Below are positions 50,961 through 61,462 of a DNA stretch of 64,000 bases, in pieces. The DNA comes from an uncultured Aliivibrio sp. (GTDB lineage: Bacteria; Pseudomonadota; Gammaproteobacteria; Enterobacterales; Vibrionaceae), in the NCBI RefSeq assembly GCF_946479765.1, contig NZ_CAMLHO010000009.1, forward strand, positions 22,368 through 86,367, given 5' to 3'. Position numbers and translations under genes: made by a program. The notes under the pieces are model-generated. The model saw only the letters and a list, made by a program, of their open reading frames with translations, ran no database searches and was not told the origin of the DNA. Each line of letters begins with the position of its first letter. Positions within the stretch are counted from its first letter, which is position 1.

Positions 50961-50995
50961 GATAATGCCAGCCTCGTTGCTGGCATTATTTTTAT
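50961..50995 (+). terminator. Intrinsic terminator after fadD
   Basis: Eleven-base stem ATAATGCCAGC / GCTGGCATTAT with a 6-base loop and a T-run. Confidence 0.9.
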
Positions 50996-51079
50996 AATTA
51001 CAAAATATAGAGACAAGATAGCTTAGTTTTTCTTAAGGTTAAGCTATCTTGCCTTAGTATCCGTTTTTAAGGAAAAAAA

Positions 51080-52201
51080 GTGGAATTTGAAATAGTTACC
51101 TGCAGTCAGCGTTTAGCTGAAATCTGCCAGCAAGCAAGTAATAAACCTTTTTTAATGTTAGATACTGAGTTTGTACGTACAAGAACTTTGTATGCACGTT
51201 TAGGCTTGATCCAAATGTTTGATGGTGAAACCTTAGCGTTAGTTGATCCTGTTGAAATTGATGATTTAACTCCTCTTTGGAATGTATTGAAGGACGAGAG
51301 TGTTACAAAAGTGCTTCATGCTTGTGGTGAAGATTTAGAAGTATTTCAGCATTATGCGGGTTGTATGCCAACGCCGATGATCGATACTCAAATCATGGCT
51401 GCATTTTTAGGCTATGGGTTATCAACGGGGTTTGCCAAACTTGTTTCTGATTACTTAGGAGTAGATCTTGATAAAGGCGAATCTAGAACGGATTGGATGG
51501 CTCGACCTTTATCAGATAAGCAACTGAACTATGCCGCCGCCGATGTGCATTATTTATTGCCATTATTTGAAAAGTTACAAGCGGAATTAGCTCAAACTAA
51601 ATGGGCTGAAGCTGCGTATCAGGAATCAGCACTTGCAATAAAAAAACGCGAGAAGCAACCTGATGCAGAGAAAGCATATCAAGATATTAAAAATGCATGG
51701 CAACTAAATCCAAAACAATTAGCTATATTGAAAATGGCTGCAAAATGGCGTTTAGAAGAAGCGAGAAAGCGTGATTTAGCCGTGAACTTCGTAGTACAAG
51801 AATTAAACTTATGGAAATTGGCTCGTTTTGGGCTTCGCAGTAAAGAACAAATGCTAAAAGAAGATTTTGATCCAAGAGAAGTGCAGCGTCATGGTGGGAA
51901 GTTATTACGCTTTACTTATTTAGCTGACGATCTAGCAGCCGATGAGTACCCTGAGGTCATTACGCGCTTAATGGACTATCCTGCTTACAAACAGATCTTT
52001 AAGTTATTAAAAGACGAAGTAAAAGAAGCTTCAGATGAATCTGGTTTAATGCCAGAGTTTTTAGCCTCTAAAAAGCAATTGAATCAGTTATTGTCTTGGA
52101 AATGGAAGAAAAATGGCGCACCAGAATGTAAACCTGATGCGATACAAGGTTGGCGTAGCGAGTTATTAGAAGCGCGTTTTATGTCAGTTCTTGATAAATA
52201 G
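51080..52201 (+). CDS. rnd: Ribonuclease D
   Basis: 3'-5' exoribonuclease that trims tRNA and other small RNA ends. Start GTG at 51080 with AAGGAA upstream. The DEDD catalytic residues are visible: LDTEFVRTRT, HACGEDLEVF and the YAAADVHYLL Tyr-Asp. Two HRDC domains make up the C-terminal half (about 210-373). Length 373 residues, normal. Sits between fadD and the min genes as in other vibrios. Confidence 0.95.
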   Translation: MEFEIVTCSQRLAEICQQASNKPFLMLDTEFVRTRTLYARLGLIQMFDGETLALVDPVEIDDLTPLWNVLKDESVTKVLHACGEDLEVFQHYAGCMPTPMIDTQIMAAFLGYGLSTGFAKLVSDYLGVDLDKGESRTDWMARPLSDKQLNYAAADVHYLLPLFEKLQAELAQTKWAEAAYQESALAIKKREKQPDAEKAYQDIKNAWQLNPKQLAILKMAAKWRLEEARKRDLAVNFVVQELNLWKLARFGLRSKEQMLKEDFDPREVQRHGGKLLRFTYLADDLAADEYPEVITRLMDYPAYKQIFKLLKDEVKEASDESGLMPEFLASKKQLNQLLSWKWKKNGAPECKPDAIQGWRSELLEARFMSVLDK

Positions 52202-52205
52202 AAAC

Positions 52206-52238
52206 ACAAAAAAGGTGGCTATCATAGCCACCTTTTTA
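52206..52238. terminator. Bidirectional terminator between rnd and minE
   Basis: Stem AAAAAGGTGGCTAT / ATAGCCACCTTTTT-like palindrome with a 3-base loop, between convergent genes. Confidence 0.9.
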
Positions 52239-52261
52239 TTGTTCGATACTAATCATGGAGA

Positions 52262-52522
52262 TTAATGGTCATCTTCTGGCAGAGTTACATTCAGTTCTAA
52301 TACTGATAGGTCTTCTTCTTTTTGTTCAAGAGATACCGTTACCATATCAGGAGTTACGTTTACATATTTACTGATCACTTTAAGAATATCTTCTTTTAGT
52401 TGTGGTAAATATGAAGGTGCAGGACCGCCATTACGGCGTTCTGCAACAATAATTTGTAGCCTTTCTTTGGCTATGTTAGCAGTGTCTTTTTTTTGTGGTC
52501 TAAAAAACTCAAGCAATGCCAT
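52262..52522 (-). CDS. minE: Cell division topological specificity factor MinE
   Basis: Sets the midcell position by driving pole-to-pole oscillation of MinD. The N-terminal MALLEFFRP amphipathic membrane-binding segment and the [14 protein letters not shown]inD-binding helix are present, then the dimer domain ending [15 protein letters not shown]. Length 86 residues. Separated from minD by only two bases; last of the minC-minD-minE unit. Confidence 0.97.
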   Translation of the reverse strand: MALLEFFRPQKKDTANIAKERLQIIVAERRNGGPAPSYLPQLKEDILKVISKYVNVTPDMVTVSLEQKEEDLSVLELNVTLPEDDH

Positions 52523-52524
52523 GT

Positions 52525-53337
52525 TTAACCTCCAAATAATCGTTTAAATATGCCTTTTTTCTCTTCTTCTAAGAAGCGGAATGAAACTTCCTTGCCTAAC
52601 AGACGGTCAACGGCATCTTGGTATGCAGCACCAGCAGTAGACTCTTCATCAAAAATTACAGGAACGCCCTTATTTGATGCGTTTAGCACTGATTGACTCT
52701 CAGGAATTACCCCTAATAGTGGGATGTTCAGGATTTCTTCTACATCACCCACACTTAACATTTCGCCTTGGTTTACACGGGTAGGGCAGTAGCGAGTTAA
52801 TAGTAGGTGCTGCTTTACTGGTTCTAATGCTTCTTCTGAGCGATGGGATTTAGAATCTAAAATACCAAGGATACGGTCAGAATCTCGAACTGAAGAAACT
52901 TCAGGGTTAGTTGTGATGATCGCTTCGTCGGCAAAATATAACGCCATAAGAGCGCCAGCTTCGATGCCTGCCGGTGAATCACAAATAATGAAGTCAAAAT
53001 TCATTGCGATAAGTTCATCAAGAACGCGACGTACACCGTCTTTAGTTAATGCGTCTTTATCACGAGTTTGAGAAGCAGGTAGGATAAATAGATTTCCTAC
53101 CCGTTTATCTTTAATTAATGCTTGGTTTAATGTGGCTTCACCATTGATTACATTTACAAAATCATAAACAACGCGACGTTCGCAACCCATGATTAAATCA
53201 AGGTTACGTAAACCAATATCAAAATCGATCACTGCGGTTTTCTTGCCAGCCAGCGCAAGACCTGATGCAATAGCAGAACTAGATGTAGTCTTTCCTACAC
53301 CGCCCTTGCCTGAAGTCACAACGACAATACGTGCCAT
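52525..53337 (-). CDS. minD: Septum site-determining ATPase MinD
   Basis: Membrane-cycling ATPase that recruits MinC and answers to MinE. The deviant Walker [10 protein letters not shown] is at residues 10-18, then [16 protein letters not shown] and ICDSPAGIE. The C-terminal amphipathic helix [14 protein letters not shown] is the membrane-targeting sequence. Length 270 residues, as in E. coli. Confidence 0.98.
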   Translation of the reverse strand: MARIVVVTSGKGGVGKTTSSSAIASGLALAGKKTAVIDFDIGLRNLDLIMGCERRVVYDFVNVINGEATLNQALIKDKRVGNLFILPASQTRDKDALTKDGVRRVLDELIAMNFDFIICDSPAGIEAGALMALYFADEAIITTNPEVSSVRDSDRILGILDSKSHRSEEALEPVKQHLLLTRYCPTRVNQGEMLSVGDVEEILNIPLLGVIPESQSVLNASNKGVPVIFDEESTAGAAYQDAVDRLLGKEVSFRFLEEEKKGIFKRLFGG

Positions 53338-53361
53338 TTTTATTATTCCTTTTTTGTTGTG

Positions 53362-54027
53362 CTATAACGTTAGGGTATCGATCTGAATACGGTCTTCGAC
53401 CATAGTGATCATGACATTTTGATGCCAATACTCTTTGTCAATTTGGTCGCTTAGCCAATAATTACCCGCAATGGAAATTAGTTCAGCTTGTAAGTTCTTA
53501 CAGAAAACTTTTGCTTCTGTTTGGCCACTTGCTCCAGCAATTGCTCTGCCACGCAAGGTTCCGTGTATATGTATACTGCCATCAGCAATGACTTCAGCAC
53601 CAGGGCTTACATGATTTAAGATCACAAGGTCAGCATCTTTGGCATACACTTGTTGTCCTGAACGGATAGGGTTTTTTACCACCATCGTAGGCCGCATATT
53701 GGCTTTTTGTGTTACTTGTTGGGGCGTAAAAGAGGTCATAACAGCAAAACCAGCTGCTGTCGCCTGAGCCTGTTTGTTTTTATCTTTGCAGCCAGTAATC
53801 CCTACCGGGATCATACCAGTGCGCTCGACACCAGATTTTAGCTCAACAAAGTTAATTTCATTTGATACATTTTCAATATTGACAACAACAGGCGCAGAGG
53901 CAAAAAAAGAAGGCGCTTGTGCTACTTTTTCTTCTAGCATGCGTAGTGCTTGTTCTATGTCATCATTAGGTAAATGTAATACTGATAGGGTGAAATTACT
54001 GCCCTTTAAATCGGCTGTTTTTGTCAT
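53362..54027 (-). CDS. minC: Septum site-determining protein MinC
   Basis: Inhibits FtsZ polymer formation away from midcell. The N-terminal domain (1-105) begins [15 protein letters not shown]. The C-terminal beta-helix has [44 protein letters not shown] and the [13 protein letters not shown] segment. Length 221 residues, slightly shorter than E. coli (231). First gene of the unit, divergent from ycgL. Confidence 0.97.
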   Translation of the reverse strand: MTKTADLKGSNFTLSVLHLPNDDIEQALRMLEEKVAQAPSFFASAPVVVNIENVSNEINFVELKSGVERTGMIPVGITGCKDKNKQAQATAAGFAVMTSFTPQQVTQKANMRPTMVVKNPIRSGQQVYAKDADLVILNHVSPGAEVIADGSIHIHGTLRGRAIAGASGQTEAKVFCKNLQAELISIAGNYWLSDQIDKEYWHQNVMITMVEDRIQIDTLTL

Positions 54028-54210
54028 ACTATTCTGTATCTTGATAAATTTAATACCACAAGTCTGATACCATGTTATAGTCAGTTTAAGTGTACAGCAA
54101 GTTATCTTATTGTCTTAAGTGTACTTTTTAGTAAGGCTCTCATCAAATAGACAGTAATTGGATATGATAAGTTGAGAGCAAGATCAATTCTTTCAAAAAT
54201 GGGTTATAAA

Positions 54211-54498
54211 ATGTTCTGTTCAGTTTATAAAAGTACCAAAAAACAGGGTGCTTATCTTTATATTGAGAAAAAAGATGACTTTACACCAGTTCCTAAGGAA
54301 CTAATGACAATGTTTGGTACGCCAACCATGGTTATGGTGGTAAATTTAGCAGGCAGAACATTAGCTTCAGTAGATGTGGAAAAAGTAAAAGCGTCAATTA
54401 AAGGGGAGGGTTTCTTTTTACAGTTGCCACCACCGCCAGTAAATTTACTTGAAAAATATAAACAAGATAAAGCAGCCCGAAAAAAAGAGAGTCAATAA
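54211..54498 (+). CDS. ycgL: YcgL domain protein
   Basis: Small conserved gamma-proteobacterial protein of unknown role. The core reads [20 protein letters not shown] (about 1-20), then [11 protein letters not shown], and [17 protein letters not shown], matching E. coli YcgL. I start at the conserved MFC (95 residues). A TTG at 54172 would add 13 residues and is possible; E. coli YcgL also has a short leader before its MFC. Lies next to the min genes as in enterics, and the mltB-like gene begins 2 bases after it. Confidence 0.9.
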   Translation: MFCSVYKSTKKQGAYLYIEKKDDFTPVPKELMTMFGTPTMVMVVNLAGRTLASVDVEKVKASIKGEGFFLQLPPPPVNLLEKYKQDKAARKKESQ

Positions 54499-54500
54499 TA

Positions 54501-55475
54501 ATGAAGAAAAAATTACTGCTAGGGATAGTCAGTCTACTCATGGCAACATCAGTTACAGCAAATACTCCGCAAGGAGAATTTCAGGATTATATTGTAGAAT
54601 TAAAAAATGAAGCGAGAGAAATTGGTATTTCAGAGCCTATTCTTGAGCGTGCATTTAAAGATATTGCATTCAAAGAAAAAGCGGTCAAGTCAGATCGAAA
54701 CCAACCAGAAAAAAAATTAACGCTAGATGAGTACATTCCACGAGCTGTGCCGAAATGGAAAATTAAACAAGCGAACGATTTATATCAAAAACACCATAAA
54801 GAATTGGATCGTATTGGAAAAGAATATGGTGTTCAGCCTCGTTTTATTGTTGCGTTATGGGGCGTTGAAAGTAACTTCGGTAAGTTGACCGGTGGTTATA
54901 ATGTGATTGAAGCATTGACGACGTTAGCTTATGACGGTCGTCGTGAAGAATTCTTCAAAAAACAAACTATGGCAGCATTAACCATTTTACAGCAAGGCCA
55001 TATTACCCCTGAAAACATGAAAGGCTCATGGGCAGGAGCAATGGGGCAGTGTCAGTTTATGCCAACCTCATTCTTAGCTTATGCCGTTGATGGTAACGAT
55101 GATGGGCGTAAAGATATCTGGACTACCGAGGCCGATGTATTTGCATCTGCGGCTAACTACTTAAAACAAGTTGGTTGGGATGATACTTACACTTGGGGAC
55201 GTCAAGTTCAATTACCTGAATCATTGGATGCAGAAAGCCTAAAAGGACTATCTGAAGAAAAAGGTAAGACATTAGCACAATGGCAAGAACTTGGTGTTCG
55301 TCGCCTGACTGGTAAAGCGTTACCTGATGCAGATATCGAAGCATGGTTAGTGCAACCCGATGATAAAGATGGTCGTGCGTATCTTGTTTACAATAATTAC
55401 CAAGTATTAATGGACTGGAACCGCTCGCATTACTTTGCATTAGCGGTGAGTCACTTAGCCGATTCGATTAAGTAA
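54501..55475 (+). CDS. Lytic murein transglycosylase, MltB family, soluble form
   Basis: Cuts glycan strands of peptidoglycan to give 1,6-anhydro ends, in the periplasm. The signal peptide (about 1-20, cut after VTANA-like VTA) has no lipobox Cys, unlike the classical lipoprotein MltB. The catalytic Glu is in ALWGVESNFG near residue 126. GSWAGAMGQCQFMPTSFLAYAVDGNDDGRKDIW is split across the Slt35 core and its EF-hand-like calcium loop. Length 324 residues. Cotranscribed with ycgL. Confidence 0.9.
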   Translation: MKKKLLLGIVSLLMATSVTANTPQGEFQDYIVELKNEAREIGISEPILERAFKDIAFKEKAVKSDRNQPEKKLTLDEYIPRAVPKWKIKQANDLYQKHHKELDRIGKEYGVQPRFIVALWGVESNFGKLTGGYNVIEALTTLAYDGRREEFFKKQTMAALTILQQGHITPENMKGSWAGAMGQCQFMPTSFLAYAVDGNDDGRKDIWTTEADVFASAANYLKQVGWDDTYTWGRQVQLPESLDAESLKGLSEEKGKTLAQWQELGVRRLTGKALPDADIEAWLVQPDDKDGRAYLVYNNYQVLMDWNRSHYFALAVSHLADSIK

Positions 55476-55476
55476 C

Positions 55477-55596
55477 AGAGCAGGGTTCAGATCGCTTCGC
55501 TCAAAGGATTCAGGGGGAGTTTGCTGTGAGTTTATCGCTTACAACGAGCCCCCTGAAACCTGAAAGGGAGCTGGCGACCGACCTAGTCCCTGCTCT
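55477..55596. repeat. 120-bp imperfect palindromic element
   Basis: Outer arms AGAGCAGGG (55477-55485) and CCCTGCTCT (55588-55596) pair perfectly, as do inner arms TTCAGGGGG (55509-55517) and CCCCCTGAA (55549-55557). Between them the flanks are loosely complementary, and the apex holds TGTGAG/CTTACA. The whole can fold into one long hairpin. It begins right after the mltB-like stop and ends just before mnmC. Size and shape recall ERIC-type intergenic repeats, but the sequence is not the ERIC consensus. Confidence 0.75.
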
Positions 55597-55605
55597 TACT
55601 TTCTC

Positions 55606-57648
55606 TTAAATATCCAGCGGCTTTCCTTTCAACAACCTTCTCACCCATAATCTTCCTGGGTGCAATCCTTCAAGTACAGAATTTGGTAGCGGAATTGGAT
55701 CGCCCATGATCTGTGATGCTAAGGTCTCTGCCAATAATGGCGCAGAGCTTAATCCCCGAGAGCCTAGCGTCAACATACAGAATAAGCCTTCATAAACAGG
55801 AATATCTTTAGCTTCGCGCAACCAGTGACGTTTTTTGTAGATATTTTTGTACTCTTCTTGCATATCTTCAAAGCGAACCACATTACCAAGAAATGGAAGA
55901 TGATCGCGGCTTGCACAGCGAATACCCACACGGGCTTGATTAGTTGATGTATCAGCTTCTTTTACCCAAGCTTCATTAGGGATGCATTTTTGTAAACGCT
56001 CGCCATTCTCAATTTGATCTGATTCTTTAAACCCTAAATCTAAATCACGACGATCATAACTAGCACCAATACAGTGAGTTTGATGCTTAGTATTTTCAGG
56101 GGTTAAATACCCGTCATAACACAGCACGGTTTTCAGTTGTTTCAATGATTCAGTGGTCGGAATATGACTTACTTGCCCACGAACCGGTGTCGCAGGGATA
56201 TCTTTGGTCTGCTCAAAATCAGTAAATTTATGCCCATTTGCAACCACAACCGCTTGATGTTGATGAATTTTCTCGCCAAGAATAACGGTCCATTGTTTAT
56301 TGTCAGTTTGAGTTAACTGAGTAACTTCCGCGTTATTATGTAGAGTAAACAGTGGATTTTCTGATAAATGAGCAAAAAGACCACGAGTCAATTGTTTTGG
56401 ACATAGCCAACCACCGAGAGGGTAATGCACGCTTTCCATATTGATTGGTAAGCCAACATGTTGATTGGTTTCTTCTTTATTAAACGCTGTAACTAACTCA
56501 TTAGGGAAATTGGCGGTCAGCATTTTATTGAGCTTGTTTTCCGATTTATTATCCCATTTTAGTTGGGTTACACCACACCAATCATGATCAAATTCGACCT
56601 GTTGTGCGGCTTGATCGATAAATTGACGAGCGAAGATAAAGCCGGGAGCAAAGAATCGTGACAGTGAGTTAAACTTTTCATTTAGTAATGGGTATACCGC
56701 GCCTTGTTGATTGCCAGAAGCGCCTTGTGCCGCTTTTTCATCTTTGCAATATACGGTCACGCTAACACCACGACGAAGTAATGTTATTGCTAGTGATGCA
56801 CTTGCGACACCGCCACCAATGATAGCAACATCAGTGATATTATTAGGGGTTGAACGGGCATACCAAACCGCATGGTTAGCCTTGGTTTTACGTTCCGTTA
56901 ATGTACCTGCAATCATTTCTCTTTTATGAGCGAAGCCTTTGACTTTTTTCATATCAAAGCCTGCTTCAATAAGACCTCGTCGTACAAAACCTGCTGCGGT
57001 AAAGGTGGCGCAAGTACAGTCTTCTTTCGCAAGGTTGGCCATATTGTTGAACAGATCTTGGTTCCACATTTCAGGATTTTTACTTGGTGCAAACCCATCT
57101 AAGAACCAGGCATCGATAACACCGTGATCCCCCATCCAGACCTGAGGCATACACTCTTTAATATCACCAAACCAAAGATCAAGTGTGATCATGCCATCTT
57201 CTAAGACTAATCGATGACAATCAGGAACGGCAGCAGGGTAATGCGCCTGCAGCTGCTCAGCTAATTCAGCCAATTCAGGCCACGCTTGATGCGCCTTAAT
57301 TAAATCGGCTTTAGTGATTGGGAATTTTTCAAAGCTAACAAAGTGAAGCTCTTTAAGTGCGGCGTCTGGGTTTTGTTCTCTAAAGGTTTTAAACCATTGC
57401 CAGACTGCAAGGAAATTTAATCCAGTACCAAAGCCAGTTTCACCAATGACAAAACGGCGTTGGTCATATTCTTGCCATCTTTGAGGCAGATGATTTTGCT
57501 GTAAGAAGACGTATCGTGTTTCTTCTAACCCATTATCGTTAGAAAAATAGACATCATCAAAATCATTTGAGATAGGGGTTCCAGACTCATTCCAATCAAG
57601 GATTGCATTAGTGATGCTGTTTTGTGGTAAAATGTGATTTCGTGACAT
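55606..57648 (-). CDS. mnmC: Bifunctional tRNA mnm5s2U34 synthesis protein MnmC
   Basis: Finishes 5-methylaminomethyl-2-thiouridine at wobble position 34. The N-terminal methyltransferase half (about 1-245, MnmD) has [12 protein letters not shown] and [17 protein letters not shown]. The C-terminal FAD-dependent demodifying half (about 265-680) has the dinucleotide fold [32 protein letters not shown] and [14 protein letters not shown]. Length 680 residues, normal for the fusion. Divergent from fabB. Confidence 0.96.
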   Translation of the reverse strand: MSRNHILPQNSITNAILDWNESGTPISNDFDDVYFSNDNGLEETRYVFLQQNHLPQRWQEYDQRRFVIGETGFGTGLNFLAVWQWFKTFREQNPDAALKELHFVSFEKFPITKADLIKAHQAWPELAELAEQLQAHYPAAVPDCHRLVLEDGMITLDLWFGDIKECMPQVWMGDHGVIDAWFLDGFAPSKNPEMWNQDLFNNMANLAKEDCTCATFTAAGFVRRGLIEAGFDMKKVKGFAHKREMIAGTLTERKTKANHAVWYARSTPNNITDVAIIGGGVASASLAITLLRRGVSVTVYCKDEKAAQGASGNQQGAVYPLLNEKFNSLSRFFAPGFIFARQFIDQAAQQVEFDHDWCGVTQLKWDNKSENKLNKMLTANFPNELVTAFNKEETNQHVGLPINMESVHYPLGGWLCPKQLTRGLFAHLSENPLFTLHNNAEVTQLTQTDNKQWTVILGEKIHQHQAVVVANGHKFTDFEQTKDIPATPVRGQVSHIPTTESLKQLKTVLCYDGYLTPENTKHQTHCIGASYDRRDLDLGFKESDQIENGERLQKCIPNEAWVKEADTSTNQARVGIRCASRDHLPFLGNVVRFEDMQEEYKNIYKKRHWLREAKDIPVYEGLFCMLTLGSRGLSSAPLLAETLASQIMGDPIPLPNSVLEGLHPGRLWVRRLLKGKPLDI

Positions 57649-57768
57649 AAATTAGTACCATTAAAGATAATCTACGTCGGATTTTAACGACTTATAGGAA
57701 AGCTGACCACTTTGTTGTGCTATCTTCGCTATTATCTACCAAGATTTATGACTTATTAGGAAAGAATC

Positions 57769-58980
57769 ATGAAAAGAGCCGTAATTACAGGCATGGGCAT
57801 TGTATCAAGTATCGGTAACAATGCAGAAGAAGTATTAGAGTCTCTGAAAGCTGGTAAATCAGGCATTAACTTCTCTGAGCAGTTCGCTGAAAAGGGTCTG
57901 CGCAGTAATGTTTGGGGCGATTTGAAAATGAACCCTGCTGACCACATCGATCGCAAAAAAATGCGTTTCATGGGTGATGCGGCTGCATTTGCTTACATCT
58001 CAATGGAGCAAGCAGTAGCAGATTCTGGCTTAACAGAAGATCAAGTTTCAAATGACCGTACAGGTATTGTTGCAGGTTCTGGTGGTGCATCATCACTAAA
58101 CCAAGTAAATGCAGTGGATATCTTGCGTGAGAAAGGCGTTAAGCGTGTTGGTCCATACATGGTTCCACGTACAATGGCGTCAACGGTTTCTGCATGTCTT
58201 GCAACACCGTTTAAAATCCGTGGTGTTAACTACTCAATGAGTTCTGCATGTGCAACTTCTGCACACTGTATTGGTCACGCGGTAGAGCTTATCCAACTTG
58301 GTAAACAAGACGTAATGTTTGCTGGTGGTGGTGAAGAGCTAGATTGGTCTCTAACGATGATGTTTGATGCGATGGGCGCACTATCATCGAAATACAATGA
58401 CACACCAGAAAAAGCCTCTCGTACTTATGATGCAGACCGTGACGGTTTTGTTATCTCTGGTGGCGGCGGTATGCTTGTTATCGAAGAGCTTGAACACGCA
58501 CTTGCTCGTGGCGCTAAAATCTACGGTGAAATCGTAGGTTACGGTGCAACATCAGATGGTTACGACATGGTAGCACCATCAGGCGAAGGCGCAGTTCGTT
58601 GTATGAAAATGGCAATGCAAAACGTAGACAGCGTAGATTACGTGAACACTCACGGTACATCTACACCTGTTGGTGATGCAAAAGAGTTAGGCGCTATCCA
58701 AGAAGTATTTGGTGCGAACAGCCCTGCAATCTCTGCAACTAAAGCAATGACTGGTCACGCACTAGGTGCGGCTGGTGTTCATGAAGCTATCTACTCAACT
58801 TTAATGCTAGAACACGGATTTATCGCGCCAAGCATTAATATTGAAACATTAGATCCAGCAGCTGAAGGTCTTGATATCGTTACTGAAAAACGTGATCAAA
58901 AACTAACAACTGTTATGTCTAACAGTTTTGGCTTTGGTGGCACAAACGCAACGCTAGTAATTAAGAAATACGAAGCGTAA
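57769..58980 (+). CDS. fabB: 3-oxoacyl-ACP synthase I (KAS I)
   Basis: Elongates acyl chains and is needed for unsaturated fatty acids. The catalytic Cys is in [13 protein letters not shown] near residue 163; the His are in VNTHGTSTP and [20 protein letters not shown] ends the fold. Length 403 residues, like E. coli FabB (406). TAGGAA lies before the ATG. Divergent from mnmC, the usual placement. A FadR site is expected upstream, but only a weak resemblance is visible at 57701. Confidence 0.96.
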   Translation: MKRAVITGMGIVSSIGNNAEEVLESLKAGKSGINFSEQFAEKGLRSNVWGDLKMNPADHIDRKKMRFMGDAAAFAYISMEQAVADSGLTEDQVSNDRTGIVAGSGGASSLNQVNAVDILREKGVKRVGPYMVPRTMASTVSACLATPFKIRGVNYSMSSACATSAHCIGHAVELIQLGKQDVMFAGGGEELDWSLTMMFDAMGALSSKYNDTPEKASRTYDADRDGFVISGGGGMLVIEELEHALARGAKIYGEIVGYGATSDGYDMVAPSGEGAVRCMKMAMQNVDSVDYVNTHGTSTPVGDAKELGAIQEVFGANSPAISATKAMTGHALGAAGVHEAIYSTLMLEHGFIAPSINIETLDPAAEGLDIVTEKRDQKLTTVMSNSFGFGGTNATLVIKKYEA

Positions 58981-59004
58981 TTGTGTAGTCACGAAAGAAC
59001 ATAA

Positions 59005-59041
59005 TAAAAACCCAGTTAATTCAATTGACTGGGTTTTTTTA
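59005..59041 (+). terminator. Intrinsic terminator after fabB
   Basis: Stem AAAAACCCAGT / ACTGGGTTTTT with complementary inner bases and a T-run. Confidence 0.9.
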
Positions 59042-59129
59042 TGCCTATTTCTAATGAAGATACTGATGTTGCTTGATAGAGCGCAGTGATACACTGAAGT
59101 TATAGAACTAAAGGACAGATATTGAAAAT

Positions 59130-60260
59130 ATGAAAATATTAATTGATGAAAATATGCCTTATGCAGCGGAGCTGTTTAGCGAGTTGGGTGAGGTTGTCGC
59201 TAAATCAGGCAGAACATTAACGGCCGAAGATTTAATTGATGTGGATGCGTTAATGATCCGTTCGGTAACCAAAGTTAACGCAGAGCTGATTTCACAAGCC
59301 AATAAATTAAAGTTTGTAGGCACAGCAACTGCTGGTATGGATCATGTTGACCAAGCATTATTAAGCGATAAGGGTATTTACTTCACTGCCGCGCCTGGTT
59401 GTAACAAAGTCGGTGTTGCAGAGTACGTGTTAAGTTGCGTTATGGTATTAGCTCAACAGCATGGATTCTCAATTTTTGATAAGACATTTGGTATTATTGG
59501 GGCAGGGCAAGTGGGTTCTTATCTTGCAAAATGTCTTGATGCATTAAATATTTCATATTTGTTGAATGATCCAATTAAAGAGCAAGAAGGGGATTCTCGC
59601 TCATTTGTGTCTTTAGATGAATTATTAGAGAAATCAGATGTTATTACACTTCATACACCAATAACTCGCGATGGTGAATATCCAACTCATCATTTGATCG
59701 ATGACAGTAAATTATCAGCATTTCGTCATGATCAGTTGTTAATTAATGCAGCTCGAGGCCCTATTGTTGACAATGAAGCGTTAAAACAACGCTTATTGAA
59801 ACAAGATGGATTTAATGCAGTTTTAGACGTATTTGAGTTTGAACCTCAAGTTGACATGGATTTGTTGCCATTACTTTCTTTTGCTACACCACATGTCGCA
59901 GGGTATGGATTAGAAGGTAAAGCACGTGGGACAACGATGATTTTTAATTCTTACTGTAAATTTTTAAATCGCGAGGAACGGGCTAATCCACAGCTCTTAC
60001 TACCTACAGCTCCAATCCCTAATGTGACACTAAATCAGCAATGGGATCATTCAACACTGCACAATTTGATTCAGTTAGTCTATGATGTGCGAAAAGATGA
60101 TGCCATATTCAGAAAAGAAATCTCAACGGTGGGCGCGTTTGATAAAATGCGTAAAGACTACTGGGATAGAAGAGAATACAGCGCCATAACGATCACAGGT
60201 GATAAACACTGTGGTCTTACTCAGTTTAAACAACTTGGATTTACAATCGAGGAAGTCTAA
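59130..60260 (+). CDS. pdxB: Erythronate-4-phosphate dehydrogenase
   Basis: Second step of the DXP-independent branch of pyridoxal phosphate synthesis. A D-isomer 2-hydroxyacid dehydrogenase fold: [12 protein letters not shown] start, [18 protein letters not shown], the NAD loop [26 protein letters not shown], and [16 protein letters not shown] with the catalytic His. A PdxB-specific C-terminal dimer domain follows about residue 285. Length 376 residues. Overlaps asd by one base (TAATG), so both are cotranscribed. Confidence 0.96.
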   Translation: MKILIDENMPYAAELFSELGEVVAKSGRTLTAEDLIDVDALMIRSVTKVNAELISQANKLKFVGTATAGMDHVDQALLSDKGIYFTAAPGCNKVGVAEYVLSCVMVLAQQHGFSIFDKTFGIIGAGQVGSYLAKCLDALNISYLLNDPIKEQEGDSRSFVSLDELLEKSDVITLHTPITRDGEYPTHHLIDDSKLSAFRHDQLLINAARGPIVDNEALKQRLLKQDGFNAVLDVFEFEPQVDMDLLPLLSFATPHVAGYGLEGKARGTTMIFNSYCKFLNREERANPQLLLPTAPIPNVTLNQQWDHSTLHNLIQLVYDVRKDDAIFRKEISTVGAFDKMRKDYWDRREYSAITITGDKHCGLTQFKQLGFTIEEV

Positions 60261-61273
60261 TGACTCAAGAATTTGATGTTGCCATTCTAGGCGCAACTGG
60301 TGCCGTTGGCGAAGCAATGATAAATGTATTACAAGAACGAAAGTTTCCTGTACGTAATTTATACCTTTTAGCTTCTGAGCGCAGTGAAGGCAAAGCAGTT
60401 CGTTTTAATGGAAAAACATTAACCGTTGAAAACGTAGAAGAGTTCGATTGGAGCCAAGTGCAAATTGGTCTATTTTCTGCTGGTAGCGAATTATCAGCAA
60501 AATGGGCACCAATTGCAGCAGAAACAGGTGTTGTTGTTATCGATAACACCTCACATTTTCGCTACGATCACGATATTCCATTAGTTATTCCTGAAGTAAA
60601 TCCAGAAGCACTGGCGGATTTTCGTAACCGTAATATTATCGCAAACCCTAACTGTTCAACGATTCAAATGTTAGTTGCGCTAAAACCAATCCATGACGCG
60701 GTGGGTATTGATCGTATTAACGTATCAACGTATCAATCAGTATCTGGGTCAGGTAAAGCGGGTGTTGATGAGCTTGCTGGTCAAACGGCTAAGCTATTAA
60801 ACGGTATACCAGCAGAGAACAAAGCATACGATAAGCAGATTGCATTTAACTGCTTACCGCACATTGATGAATTCATGGACAATGGCTACACCAAAGAAGA
60901 AATGAAAATGGTGTGGGAAACTCAAAAAATCTTTGCTGATGATACGATTACAGTCAATGCAACGTGTGTACGTGTTCCTGTTTTTTACGGTCACGCCGAA
61001 GCCGTTCATGTTGAAACTCGCGCACCAATTGATGCAGAAGAAGCCACTCGTCTACTTGAAGAAACAGATGGAATTGAAGTGTTCCATGGTAATGATTACC
61101 CAACACAAGTAAGTGATGCAACAGGTAAAGACCATGTAATGGTTGCACGTATCCGTCAAGATATCAGTCATCCAATGGGTTTAAATATGTGGGTTGTTGC
61201 CGATAACGTACGTAAAGGTGCAGCAACGAACGCGGTTCAAATTGCAGAAGTGCTTATTCGAGATTATTACTAA
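60260..61273 (+). CDS. asd: Aspartate-semialdehyde dehydrogenase
   Basis: Reduces aspartyl phosphate to aspartate semialdehyde, the branch point to lysine/diaminopimelate, threonine and methionine. The NADP loop is GATGAVGEAM (about 11-20); the active-site Cys is in NPNCSTIQM; STYQSVSGSGKAGVDEL and VRVPVFYGHAEAVHVE follow. Length 337 residues, the form common in Vibrio and Gram-positives rather than the 367-residue E. coli enzyme. Vibrios often have two asd genes; Usg is a related non-enzymatic homologue, but the Cys argues for a true enzyme. Confidence 0.93.
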   Translation: MTQEFDVAILGATGAVGEAMINVLQERKFPVRNLYLLASERSEGKAVRFNGKTLTVENVEEFDWSQVQIGLFSAGSELSAKWAPIAAETGVVVIDNTSHFRYDHDIPLVIPEVNPEALADFRNRNIIANPNCSTIQMLVALKPIHDAVGIDRINVSTYQSVSGSGKAGVDELAGQTAKLLNGIPAENKAYDKQIAFNCLPHIDEFMDNGYTKEEMKMVWETQKIFADDTITVNATCVRVPVFYGHAEAVHVETRAPIDAEEATRLLEETDGIEVFHGNDYPTQVSDATGKDHVMVARIRQDISHPMGLNMWVVADNVRKGAATNAVQIAEVLIRDYY

Positions 61274-61328
61274 TTTCATATAATGAAGACATCTTTAATA
61301 AACTAAAGTGTCTATATTGTAAGAAAAT

Positions 61329-61359
61329 AAAAGCCTTGGTGAAAACTAAGGCTTTTTTC
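61329..61359 (+). terminator. Intrinsic terminator after asd
   Basis: Stem AAAGCCTT / AAGGCTTT with a 10-base loop and a T-run. Confidence 0.82.
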
Positions 61360-61462
61360 TTCTATGAATTTGACAGTTTTTGCTAAATAACTACAGTTTT
61401 TCTATTATTATCCGATATAGTGATATAGATATTTTTTTTCATTTATTTAAGAGGCATCTCTA

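Noticed and set aside
55477..55596. ERIC element
   Set aside because: Right size and palindromic form, but the sequence does not match the ERIC consensus; kept as an unnamed palindromic repeat.
57701..57717. AGCTGACCACTTTGTTG as a FadR site for fabB
   Set aside because: Only the first five bases and a few later ones match the FadR consensus; too weak to claim.
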